Shown piece after piece: positions 1 through 10,782 of a DNA stretch of 64,000 bases (positions are counted from its first letter, which is position 1; each line of letters begins with the position of its first letter). The DNA is from Krasilnikovozyma curviuscula (lineage: Eukaryota; Basidiomycota; Tremellomycetes; Cystofilobasidiales; Mrakiaceae), in NCBI GenBank assembly GCA_014825775.1, contig MVAQ01000075.1:23751-87750 (forward strand). Reading direction: 5' to 3'. Both the position numbers and the translations under genes were made by a program. The notes beneath the pieces were generated by a model. That model was not told the DNA's origin and made no database searches. It was given only the letters and a program-made list of their open reading frames with translations.

Positions 1-3000
1 GAGCGAGATACGAGAGGTAGCGACGTGGAATGGGTCGCCCTTTATCAGCTTGAATTGGCGTAAATGCCCACTGGATATGACAACATATCGCGCTCTGGAT
101 AATTGCAAGCATGATATAAGTACGGAGTCAACCTTAGAATTTGAATCGAAAACTCACCGGAACTGCTGATGTTGACCGCTTCTAGTGAACATCCTACCAG
201 ACTTCGTGATTGGACGACAGCCATTAATAACACACCAGTTCCAAACCTCTCCGAGGTAAAGTGATCCATCGTTGGGATCGACAGAAGTTTGAATGGCATC
301 GGTGGGTGACGATTTGGCAGTTTTGAAGCGATCTCTGACGGAGCCTGCAAGTTCGTTTTCACGAAGAGCACTGTGTATAACCAATCAGTACTCTGATAGA
401 ATCAATAAAATGAAAGAAACGATGATTTACTCTTGATGATGATATAACGACCAGTATTCGACGAGGGATCTAATTCTTGACATCCATTCAAGGGCATCCA
501 GTCTTGAGTGAGCTTCGAAAGTCTGAATGTCTCCGTTTGCCAAATGGATTTCAAACATCCTTCGGCTCCTGCGCTCATTTCTGATGTTCCCAGAGGCAGC
601 GATTTCATCACCTTCATCCTCCAAGTCGCTTTCCGTAGTGTCCAGTGAATCAGCTGCCTGGTCTTCTTCGGACTTCGGTAGTCGTCTGACCTTAATGATC
701 TGATTGATAAAACAAAATGCACAGTTTTGTTAAACCTTAGGGAGGTGTTTTCAAGAACTAAGTACTCACGTCTCTGACATCCACAAAGCCATTTGATTGA
801 AGCACCTGACGAACTGTTCGTTTCTTTTCCTTCTTCCTGAACTCCTCAAGACTTTTTGATGAATCCATCTCTGGTGCAAATGCTCTTGACAAGCGACAGG
901 CGAACAGCATACCATCCACGCTGGTGAGATAGATGGAGCTTCGAGCATGAGTTTGAGTCTTGATCCTGTACAAGTACCCTTCGATACCGGAGGGTTCGTC
1001 GATCTTCTTGTTTCCCTTCTTGGGAAAGAGACTGTCAGGCCTGTGCCTAGCCATTCGAAATTCCAGCTGAGAAGGTGGCTCGAGCTGCCAGAGGGGTCCC
1101 GCTCCAAGGAGAACCTGCCAATCCCTGGCCTCTCGTCTTCCATCAATGTCTATTGTTTCATCCTCACTTAACCACTCCAGACGTTCGCCATTTCTCCAGC
1201 AGAAGGCGAAAGAGTTGAGTCCCTCAGGGCCATAAATGAGTTCTTGAAACTCAGGACGCGATTCTAGTTCTGTGAGAGCGAAGTTGGAGAGTTCTTTCCG
1301 GGTGAAGAGCTTCAGGAGGTCATTCATGGGAAGATTGCCTTCTTCAGGGACCTGAAGAGTGATTTTGGAGTCCAGGGCGGGTATGTGAATATCCAAAGTC
1401 TCAGGAAGAGGACCTGAAATATCACGGTAGATCTCCCAAACCCACTGAGAAAAGGAGAGCCAGCGTCACCAGAAAGCACAACAGAATATCAAGGACTGAT
1501 AGACTCACATCCATCGCTCTGGTTCGACACTTCAAGTTGATAATGAATATGTTGGTGCCTTGAGGTTCTTGAAATCGCAATCGGCTCTTTGATCTCTCAG
1601 GTTTTCCTATTCGAGTAGGGCTACAAGTCAGAGCAAACGCTAGAATTGATGAAGGCTCGAATCAATTAAGAGAAGAACAGGCTATCAATAGTGTAAAGCG
1701 TACTCAAGTCCGTGCGAGAGTCTAGGCAATTGTAAAACCGCCGAATAAGTGAAGATGCCGAACGACAAATTGAACAAATAGATAATAAGCACTCACACAA
1801 ACTCAAGCCAAAATCCTTTCCAGTAGTCCTGATCCAATGCCTGGCCTTCTTCTTCCCACCTCGAATGAATGCACTGATGAAGTTCCGCTCATCCCACAGC
1901 TCGACGTGCCCCTTCCTCATGACAACCAGGTACTCCTTCCACCTCTCAGCATGGGTAATCTGCGTGCGACGTTGAGCTACTGCATTGAACCCTGGTGCTA
2001 GTGATGAGACAGGTGTGTACATGTACTTTACTAGCGCTCGATCTGGACGTCGGTCGATGAAGACGTCCGTTAGCGGAAGAGAGCAATTGAACGCTGGAAA
2101 ACGTGACACTCACCTCTCAAGATCACATCAGCGATGTCAAAATCATCCTCTTCCAATTTTTCGGGAGGCTTGTCATCGGCTACAAGATGCGGTTTGTTGC
2201 GTTTCAAGACCTCTGCTGGATGGACTGGCTTGAGATCACCTCTTCCGCCCGGCGAATCTGAATGACCCACATCAGGAGTCGCTTTGGTTATTGAAGCTTC
2301 GTCAGGTGGGGGAGGCGGTAACCTAACAGGGAACTGGACTGTCTTAAACTTCGACTGAGGTGCTAGTTGACCTGCGGGTAAGTTGTGTACTGTCTTCGCC
2401 TTGAGAGCTGACCTGAGATATGACGGGACAGCGCTTCCTGGTGTTCTAATAATACTGCTCTTCGCTTCCTTCGCATCTGGCGACTGTGGTGAAACAACAG
2501 CTGCCGTTGATGATGCTGTTGCTACGAGAGGTCGGGTAATTGATGAATTTGAGCCAGAGTCTCTCTTTAAGAGCTCGTCCTCATGCGCGAAATCGTGAGT
2601 TCTGATTGAATGAGCCTTTTGAGGCTCGTCGATGGGGTTGTTGATGGAAGGAGGGTCCAGGTCCGTTAGAGCGGTCGCGAATGTTTCCATCGTCTGGGCT
2701 GAGTTGGATGAGTTTGATTTCTGGAGTGGTGAAGGTCGATGCGGTTTCGGTTTGAGAAACTTGTAATCCGACGAAGAGGTAGAGCTTTTACTGGGGTTGA
2801 GTGTAGGGTTTGTATCGCCGTTCAGCTTAGTTTGGCTGGTTGAAGCTAGGTTCTCATAAGAACTGACTGGTGACGTTTGGAAGGGCTGTGGAAGGAAATG
2901 GAGGGCGCTGCTGGTAGATGACGGAGAAGGCGGCTGGTGCTTGAACGTGGGCAAGCCGTCGGTGTGAGTCTTGAAGGAAGATGCGACACCGTCGTGCGGC

Positions 3001-3758
3001 CTTGAAGCCGGGTCCAACATTGCGACGTTGGAGCCAGACACATCTCCGCCAGTCAAGAGGCTGCGAGGTTCAATCCATCTGACTTCCCAAACTCTTGATC
3101 CAGCTGCAGTAGGCCGTCTGAATTCCTGTGCTGAGTTAGGTAAATTGCCTGGCTTAGCAGTAGCAGCTCTATTGCTCTTGTCATTCTTCCCGTCGTCTTC
3201 GTCGTCGTCGTCACCGTCATCCCCTCGTTCATCATCTCCACCATCTCTCTCTTCATTCATACCAGCTCTTCTCTTGGCCCACTCCTTCATCCTTTTCTTT
3301 GTACCTTCGTCTCCAGCATCAGCGTCAGCCCATTCGACCCCTCCACTCCCACTAGCCGTCTTGTCCCTGTCGTTTCTGTGTCTCCGAAAATGATGGTGTC
3401 TCCCCATCCCATCTCCTGAACCACCACCAGCGGGGAAGAGAGTGGATGAGGCAACGCTCGCTGACCGATTCCGGTGCGTGGTACCTCCCGTCCCAAGAGT
3501 CGTCTCTCCTGAATTGCTCCTGCCCCTGGATACTTGGCCGCCGCTGCTGCTTCCCAGGGAGGTTGAACCCAGCAGAGGACCAATGAACACCCTGGGTTTG
3601 TTGAGGAACGAGCATTTCTGGTCAGCGACCGCTGGCGAGCTGTCCTGTGAGGTCACAGCAGCCGTTCCATCCTGTCCGACAAAGGCTGCTTTCCCAGTCG
3701 ATTCAGACAGGCTCTTGGGCCTGTTCCTACGGGCTGGAAAGGTCGACAATGAAGTCAT
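1..3758 (-). CDS. PH-domain protein, Spo71/Mug56-like (3' part cut by window edge)
   Basis: Eight exons can be followed with frame kept throughout: 3758-2114, 2042-1797, 1704-1721 (18 nt), 1639-1509, 1444-770, 699-431, 370-158 and 94-1. They give 1097 codons before the window ends. Roughly the first 540 residues are low-complexity, with Ser-rich stretches and an acidic Asp/Glu run near residues 170-190. A pleckstrin-homology-like region follows (RWKEYLVVMRKGHVELWDE), and a second is built from exons 6-8 (MFEIHLANGDIQTFEAHSR, then RYVVISSGHLRQFKLIKGD). This order of disordered N-terminus plus tandem PH domains resembles the fungal Spo71/Mug56 sporulation family, which acts at the prospore membrane with Vps13-type lipid transfer in yeast. 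The assignment is from recollection of the family, not a search. The PH regions are certain enough; the orthology is less so. The start is the first ATG of the long open exon. Confidence 0.72.
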
Positions 3759-4059
3759 TCACCACTGTCGCAAGAAGAGTGGGTGGGAACCCGATCCTTG
3801 TCGTCGAGTCGCAGCTAGAGAAACTAGACAACGAAATGACGATCTTGTGCTGCGCCACGAATGGATGCGATAACAGGCTGGATGTTGGGAGTAGATCTCA
3901 AGATGCAAGTAGAGCGATTGTGTAGTACAGGAGAATCTCAAAGAGGTGGCAGGGTTGAAATAAAGGATAACCAAAAAGAAAAGAGTAAAGAATTGTGAAC
4001 AGAAATCCAATCGTCTCGGCAAGGTCGGTCTCTACGACCACGACACATCCCTAAGTAAA

Positions 4060-6485
4060 TTACTGCTCTTCATCTTCTTCAGCAGTCTTGACCTTCTCCT
4101 TCAAGACAAGTTTCTCTGATTGATTTGGAAAGTCACTAGATCAGTTTCAAAACACGACATCTTCAGAAGGCGACAAGCAACGAGTCACTGACCTCCCATG
4201 ACTCTCTCCCAAACGTCCTTAACATCATCGACGACCGTCTCGAAATGACTGGTAGCATCGTACGACTTGGTGATAAAGATGCCGTCTTCTTTACCTGAGG
4301 TCGTTGGGGCATAGAGAGGAGTGATCGAAATGAATCTGATATTCACAAAAATGGAATCAAATTCAGTCTATTAGGGTGTTTTTGTTTTCACCACAGAACG
4401 GGTTTACTAACTTCTCTTCAATCTTACCCAGGAGCTGCAAGCCAGGTGCAATCTCCAACTCTGGGTTGTTTGTCTCGACGATGGTCGACACGATGGCGAC
4501 GGTATAGCCTTTGGCACAGACATTGTGAGCCGCAGAGATCGAAGCAACGTAGATATCTATGTATCCACAGAAAAAAAAAAACCATTAGATAAATCAAGTC
4601 AACAAACAGGCGGAGGCACGGAGGCAAGATCTGAAGCGTACCGTTTCTGCGACCGATCTGGTTTTGAGGAATGATGATCTGAGCACTGTCGCTCTCGTCC
4701 GTGTTTGGGATGTTATGTTGCAACAGACAGATGGCTCTGATAACCTTACCAGTCTCGAGAACTCTGATTTTGGAACCTTCTTCTGGTTCAGCTGATGGTG
4801 CAAAGTATGTTGGGTCTCCAATGACGATTCTGTGAGGACAACGCAGAACAAAGATCAGTCTCTTTCATACATTTGATTTGAATAGAAGTGAAGAAGGAAG
4901 TAAACTCACGGTGCCTTAACAGTCTCACCCCCGCTCTTCACACCCACGACCTTGCCACCCTCCATGACAATCTCTTCGATCGGCTTATCCAGCATGTATG
5001 TTCCACCATGAATCGCACTCAGCCTCGCGAATGCCTGGGGTAGCTCACCAAGACCGTAGAGAGGGTAGATATAAGGCGATTTACCGTATCGAGCCATTGA
5101 CTGAGTGTAGAGGATGATGCGGTTGTACGTCTCTCGGGCGGGTTTAGATTTGTAGCTGATTATTTTTAGGAAAAGCCAAACTAGGTTAGAGGTTAAACCC
5201 GGATGCAAGGACAAGGGAAACAGAGGCGTACTCGTCGTCGAGGTAGAGAGCCATGGCATGACCAATGAAGTCTTGAGTTCCAGGCTCGAGTCCAAACTTG
5301 TAGTAAATCGATGACATGGCGTCCTTGTCCAAATCAACGCCTGTTTCGATAAACTCAGGTTAGCCTCTACAGAAAGGAGATCAGAACGTTAAACACGATT
5401 TGGCCCTACCTTGGTGAGTGGCCATGTCATCATCTCTCCAGTTCTGCAAGAACTCAAAGAACTTCTTGGCCCTTCTCTTTTCGAAGATACCCATCAACGA
5501 AGATCTGAGGGCCTCCATTTCGGTAGAAGGGACCTTCGAGATTCTGCCGTCTCTGTAGACGAACGAACCTGCAGATGACGGACGTAAAAGTCAAGGTGGA
5601 GAGTCAGTGTCCATTGACGGACGTTTCTCAGCGAGAACGCCAGCAGATGTTGGTTGTAAGAGAAGTGACTCACCAGCAATCTGCTTGAACTCCAAGTACC
5701 TAAGGACATCGGTGTGGATCAAGATCTTTGTGAGCTCGCCAGAAGCAATGATGAATTTAGGAACGAGGTCCAGAGCCCAGTCACGATCCTTTCCGTACGA
5801 ATCAGGCCTCTCCGCACCCGGTCGGAAATGAGCAAAGGTCTAGAAATGAAAGGAGAGGTAGAAGAAGGGGTCAGATGCGTGATGTAACCGACAAGCCTCT
5901 GATACCGATGATGCGGCTTGGAATCAACCTAGGCCGTCTTCCTTCCCCTGAGTGAAATGGACGAGTCATCCAACCATACATCCAGATCCAGTATTGCTAC
6001 CAGTCCTAAGACCTAACTCTTGAGAAGCACAGGTAACATTTGTACCAAGATTTGGAACCTGTTGTGTTTCTCTTCCCAAAGGGAAGGACTCCAACAATGG
6101 TGCTGCTTCCAATGTCGAATGAGATTCACCAACCCAAGCTCATTCGATCCTTAAGTATATCCGTACATCTCTGCTCTCTAATCCACCTATGTTGTACTAT
6201 ACCATATGAAACAAAATACCAAGGGCACAAAGCATTGAGCTGAGCGAGGAGATGTGACTTACCTGTGTCAAGTTCAAACTGGCGCTCTCAGCCCCGTAGT
6301 ACTGATTTCGGTCCATGTGAAGTACTTTCTTGCCTGCAACAGACAGGAGACCCGACAGGACGCACTCGGTCAATCCTGTACCCAGTACAATGACCTAGCG
6401 AAATCAACCACCGCGAATCGTTGCTGTCAGTTTTCTCAGTCTCTTTGAAGATATGCTTTGAACTCACGTCGTATTCTTCATCCAT
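4060..6485 (-). CDS. GDI1: Rab GDP-dissociation inhibitor
   Basis: The product extracts GDP-bound, prenylated Rab GTPases from membranes and recycles them through the cytosol. The N-terminus [16 protein letters not shown] is the GDI/REP Rossmann motif, followed by [19 protein letters not shown], the typical GDI 'sequence conserved region 1'. Further blocks seen are [32 protein letters not shown] and GFGLEPGT-like/[14 protein letters not shown], all in family order. The C-terminus is acidic and ends EEDEEQ. The 18-nt first exon (6485-6468) is spliced to 6394-6263, and intron 2 (6262-5840) is 423 nt, about eight times the usual length here. The rest is divided by short introns. The ATG at 6485 is chosen because the Rossmann strand begins six residues later. 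It is divergent from the mS45 gene, with about 255 bp between the two start codons. Length about 450 aa, as expected. Confidence 0.97.
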
Positions 6486-6740
6486 CTTCAATTAGTTGTA
6501 TACAATGGTACGCAGAGGGGTTGATGGAAGTCTACAGAAATCTGTCGCCAGCAGAACATCCCAACTTCTAGGAGGTTGGGAAAAATAGGGAGAAAAGAGC
6601 AAGAAAAAAAAGTCACAGGTGTCTTTCGAACTGCATTTTTCTCTCTTTTCAACTCGATACCCAACTCAACTCCTTCCTTTTTCTTTTGGAATCTATACCC
6701 ACCCACACATCCCTAGTCTCTGTCTGTAGCCCCCGTTTTA
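6486..6740. promoter_or_regulatory. Divergent promoter region of GDI1 and mS45
   Basis: These 255 bp lie between two start codons that point away from each other, so both promoters and both 5' UTRs must sit here. It contains an A/T-rich pyrimidine tract before the plus-strand ATG. No individual factor site can be named with confidence. Confidence 0.6.
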
Positions 6741-9136
6741 ATGGCGCCCAGGCTGGCTCAGGCGCTCACGAGGGCATCAGGCAGTGGGGCTTCGTCGTCG
6801 TCAAGTTTCAAATCAACTTGTTCCAGATGTCTGTCATCCTCAGCAGCACAATCAGTGGAAGCAGCAGCATTGGTAGCACCTGAATCCCCAGCTCCAGAGG
6901 CGGCAGCACCCGTCAAACTGCGATGGTTGACTCGAGGAAAGGCCGGAGGGGTGGGAAACCTGGGCAAAGATCACGGTGCGATGGACGACACAGAATTCAA
7001 GAAATGGGCCAAAGGTGAAGGAGCTCAGTGGATGTGGCCTTTGCAGGGCAAGTCGAATTGGTTCGCTCCTGGTCTGGTGAGTTCAGTTTTTTTTTTTTCT
7101 CGCGAGAGAAAAAAAGTGTCTTCTACCAAATTCCTGATACTGACGCTAAAACGACGGTATTCTTATCTGCTTATACTACTTTATTCAGCCGTTCCCACAA
7201 AACACGACATTTCGGCCTATCGCTCCATTGAGTGCTGGCCATCAACGAGAAATTTACAACGCCTTCACCACTTTCCCGATAATACAAACCCCAACCTCAT
7301 CCAAGCCTATCAACCTCGCCGAAACAATCTCAGGATGGTCTGAAATAGCAGAAGAGACGAGGAACTCGGATAATTTCAAGTTCACTCAAATTGGCGAGGT
7401 GTTTGGGTTGAGCAAAGAGAGAGTTATTGGCTGTGTCAAGCTTATCCAGCTGGAGGAAATGCTGACGAGACATGTGAGTGATGTTTCTTCATGATTTCAT
7501 CTGACTTGATGGCTATTATTGCCCAAAGAAATCTCTATGATGATTTACATCGATTAGTCTTTAAGACAAAATTTCGAGATTCATGTTGTTCACTCAACCG
7601 CTGAAGCTCACATGGTTATAAACAAGTACAATGCATGGCTTTCTGATTCTTCTTTAATCTCGTTCTCTCTCTTTCTCTGGTTACGTCTTCTCGTCTTCTC
7701 GGCAGTAACTAACATTTTCACGTCGCCGACTTTTCTCCCGACCCTTCAAACAGCAACGACCGCACCAGATCCACGCAAAGAGGGGCATGGAATCAGCGTT
7801 AGGTTGTTCGCCTCGATCTCTGTATGTTCCAATCCCTCCTCTAGTTTCCCTCATCATCTAATTAAGCATGCCCCGTTTTTAGTCCCGCCAAAACGTACCG
7901 ATCCTCAGAATCGTGGGCAACATCTGAACCAGGCTTGGTTGATATTCAGACAGCGCAGCAGTTAGAGGGATTAGAGAGCGGGATATTGGATGAGGTGACG
8001 GCGGATCTGCATGACACACCCGCACAGACACCTTCGAGGTGGAGAGAAGGCTGGCAGTTCTTGATGGAAGGAATGGTGAGTTTGTTCTTTTTATCTTTTA
8101 ACTCTTGAAGGCGTTACGGGTAGGGTTGAGACGATGGGTGTCGGGTTCCGGCAAGGGGCAACGACAACCTCCTTCGAAATGATGATTTACATCGATTAGT
8201 CTTTAAGACTTCCTTAAATTTTCTCCATGTTGTTTACTCAACCTCTGGAGAATGGAGATGGTTAAACTAAAGTACAATGCATGGCTTTCTGATTGGATGT
8301 CTGGGGATCCTTCGTCTTTGTTTCTCTACCTTCTTTAAGGCATTATGAAGTTCTGTTACTGAATCCTTTTAAAACTCTCCTTGATGGAATAGGCTCCTGT
8401 TCTCGCTATCGGAGAAGCCAAACGTGAACTCGGGCTCCCAACAGAAGCTGCCCCAGTCGTCAAACTTCCCGTCGCTCCTTCGACTGTAGTCCCATCCAAC
8501 AAGAACTACGTTTGGAATTTCGTCGATACTTCAGGCACGACCAAGTTTAGTAACCAGGGTCACGACCGATTCAAGAAGACGCCTATTGCCTCGTTACAAA
8601 ACGAGGAGGAAGGACCGGATGCGAGGAAACGCCGAAGACAGCTTGAGGCACGCATGGGCGGAACCCTTGATCTCTACCGGAACCAGTTCGCACGCCTACC
8701 TGTTGAGAACCCTGATGCGACCCTCGAAGATGCTCCGGATCGTTCTGTGCCCAACAAGGGGCTCTACCGCCGCCTGGTGCGCCAGCACGTGGTTAAGCCG
8801 TCAATGTCGCCAGATGGCGTAACAGAGACGATTCAGCCTGACCAGCTTGTGGTGCAGGAACCACGTTGGAAAGAGATGTTCGACCGTGGATTCCTGTGGG
8901 ACAAGCAGATGGGTAAACGCCTTCGCAAAGCGGATATCATTCAGAATACAAAGGACGTCAGGAGGGGTTGGAAGGCTAGGAACGCCAACCCTCTTCTTGA
9001 GAGGAGTGGACCATCTGGGACACAGGAGCTGCCGCTTGGTAGGTACCTTAGTAGGAGTGAACAGTCAGCGCTCACGAGGAAGGACTCCAAGTGGAGCCCG
9101 CCGTCGACACCTGCACCCAGTGGTGAAAGGCGATAA
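6741..9136 (+). CDS. Mitochondrial small-subunit ribosomal protein mS45 (Bot1/Mrps35 family)
   Basis: Five exons keep frame exactly: 6741-7076, 7189-7473, 7754-7821, 7883-8075 and 8393-9136, coding 541 aa. The first 60 residues are rich in Ser, Ala and Arg without acidic residues, as in a mitochondrial presequence. Then come blocks typical of the Bot1p family: MWPLQGKSNWFAPGL, FRPIAPLSAGHQREIY, and a segment (TQIGEVFGLSKERVIGCVKL) joining to a lysine/arginine-rich C-terminal half with KQMGKRLRKADII. In yeasts this protein is part of the mitochondrial 37S subunit and is needed for respiration. Introns 1 and 3 are ordinary (112 and 61 nt). Introns 2 (7474-7753) and 4 (8076-8392) are about 280 and 317 nt and each contains a copy of one snoRNA-like element. 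The family call rests on remembered motifs. Confidence 0.85.
7532..7651 (+). ncRNA. Candidate intronic box C/D snoRNA, copy A
   Basis: It lies in intron 2 of the mS45 gene. Box C (ATGATGA) is at 7537-7543 and box D (CTGA) at 7643-7646. TCGATTAGTCTTT at 7550-7562 is the exact complement of AAAGACTAATCGA, a very conserved stretch of 25S/28S rRNA. ATGCATGGCTT at 7631-7641, one base before box D, is the exact complement of AAGCCATGCAT near the 5' end of 18S rRNA. An outer stem is possible between AAAGAA before box C and TTCTTT after box D. A second copy lies in intron 4 of the same gene. The internal D' and C' boxes are not canonical. By the usual box D plus five rule, the 18S target would be the first C of AAGCC. 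The rRNA strings are from memory, so the match needs checking against this species' rDNA. Confidence 0.8.
8174..8298 (+). ncRNA. Candidate intronic box C/D snoRNA, copy B
   Basis: This is the second copy, in intron 4 of the mS45 gene. Box C (ATGATGA) is at 8179-8185 and box D (CTGA) at 8289-8292. Both putative guides are identical to copy A: the 25S-complementary 13-mer at 8192-8204 and the 18S-complementary 11-mer at 8277-8287. The first 31 bases of the two copies, from box C onward, are the same, and so are the last 20 or so before box D, while the sequence between differs by substitutions and small indels. TCGAA before box C and TTGGA after box D could form an imperfect terminal stem. This conservation pattern is what a duplicated guide RNA under selection would leave. 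Confidence 0.8.
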
Positions 9137-9275
9137 TTTTTTGGGATGGAACATCTATCTTTCTACTCAAGTATTCGAGTATCGTTTTTGGCAAGATAGT
9201 TGCGCACTTTAGAGTGCAATCATTTGTTTGATTGTTACAAGATAATTTTTTTACCCTAAATCTAATACCATACTT

Positions 9276-10782
9276 CTACTTAGTCGGCTTTTTTTGTTCC
9301 TTTTTGTATTTGTTACGAGCACCTCGAGACACGATCCAGCGGCCAAAGTTGCTAGAGTAGTAGAGCGAGTGGGCGTAGGAATATGGGTAGTTCTAAAAAG
9401 CCGACATATGTCAGCGCAGTCATGATTTGGTTTAGCTGACAAAACCTACTGGCAACCATTTCAACGTGCCGCTCTTAGCGAAAGAATCCACGAGCTCGAT
9501 GCATGCCTCCGACACCTTCCTCGGCGTGACTGCGAGTTTACTCCAACTTTCATCCGTCTTCGCGTCGTCGCCGTTCTCAGCATCGAGGGCACTAGCACGT
9601 AAGCCCGTGCCGCTGACAGTACCTGGGAGAACACCGAGTACACGGACGTTGCACCCTCCTTGAAGCTTTGGTTGGTCCACTTCCAAGCCCAGCGAGAGGA
9701 GGAGAGAAAGGCCCGCCGCTTTCGTAGATGTGTACAGCGCCCGAGTGGGTGCTGGGATCAGCGCTGCGACGGAAGAGAGGAGCAGAATCGTAGGCTGCGG
9801 ACTAGTGTTGCTCAGCAGGGGAATCTGAACGTTGAGCAGACGAACCACACCCGCGTACAACCAACTGTGGTAAATAAGCCAGCCACGGCGAACCAAACCC
9901 AAACCCTGGAAGGACTCACGAATACGGCACCGATGGCAACGACACCCAAGAAGTTAACTTCCATCGCTTTCTTAGCCGTCTCGATGACTGCCTTGACACC
10001 CTCTGCTGTCGCAGCTGGGACAGGGTCAGGCTTTGGCGGTGGGGGTGGGGGTTCGAACGAGGAGCGGTAAGGATCGTATTGGATCTTCACAGCTGGTGGG
10101 ACATTGATTCCTGCAGCTTTAAGGAGGGGTTGGGTCGTGACAACGCCAGAGGCGATGATGACTGTGTCAAGTCCGTTAGCGGCTGAGACGTCGTGTGAGA
10201 TTTTCGTTTCGAGAGGGACATGGTCAGCAAAGGCCTCATCCAACAAAGAAGCAAGGTAGACTGACAAGTCTCAATTGTATCCCTGCATTTGATCAAATCG
10301 TCGACGTTCGTGACGTCTCCAACGACAGCGATAACTTTAGAGGCATCTTTATCGGTCGCTCCTGGTGGGTACAGCGCCTCACACTCTGCCTTGACGCTGT
10401 TGAGCTCAGATTCTCGTCTTGCTAGCAAAAAGATCTTTGCACCTCGAGCTGCGTACGATAGAGCCAAATCCTTTCCTATCCCACCTGCGAAAAAAGGAGA
10501 GGGACGCAACGAAGAACTCAGCGGTTCAGCTACATACATCCCATTTCGTTGGAAAAAACAGTATATATACTCACTTGAAGCACCGAGAATGAGGACTCTC
10601 TCCTGTTTCTGTCTGATGGCCTCCGTTCTCTTGACTGGGAAATCCTGGGAGAAATAGAACGCTGGGCCAAACGAGATGACGAGAAGAAAGGCAAAGATGC
10701 CTAGGAACATGGAAATGGTGATGGGCGGCAGCCTGTGATCAGGCCCCACAGGCTGCAGAGGTCCCTTAGGCCATTGATCCAT
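9276..10782 (-). CDS. Membrane-anchored short-chain dehydrogenase/reductase
   Basis: The product is a classical SDR oxidoreductase anchored by one N-terminal membrane helix (about residues 25-45, MFLGIFAFLLVISFGPAFY). The cofactor motif reads LGASSGIG once an intron is removed between the two serines, and the catalytic pair is the Ser of LLSSVAAL and YTSTK (Tyr-x-x-x-Lys). NFLGVVAIGAVF fits the SDR helix carrying the catalytic Asn. A proline-rich insert (FEPPPPPPKPDPVP) sits between the sixth strand-like region and that Asn helix. The last exon, joined by a GTAGGT donor, adds NYPYSYAHSLYYSSNFGRWI and a lysine-rich tail. DHRS7-like or 3-ketodihydrosphingosine reductase-like roles are both possible; substrate cannot be read from the sequence. 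The start is the ATG just before the proline-rich cap of the membrane helix. Confidence 0.85.
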
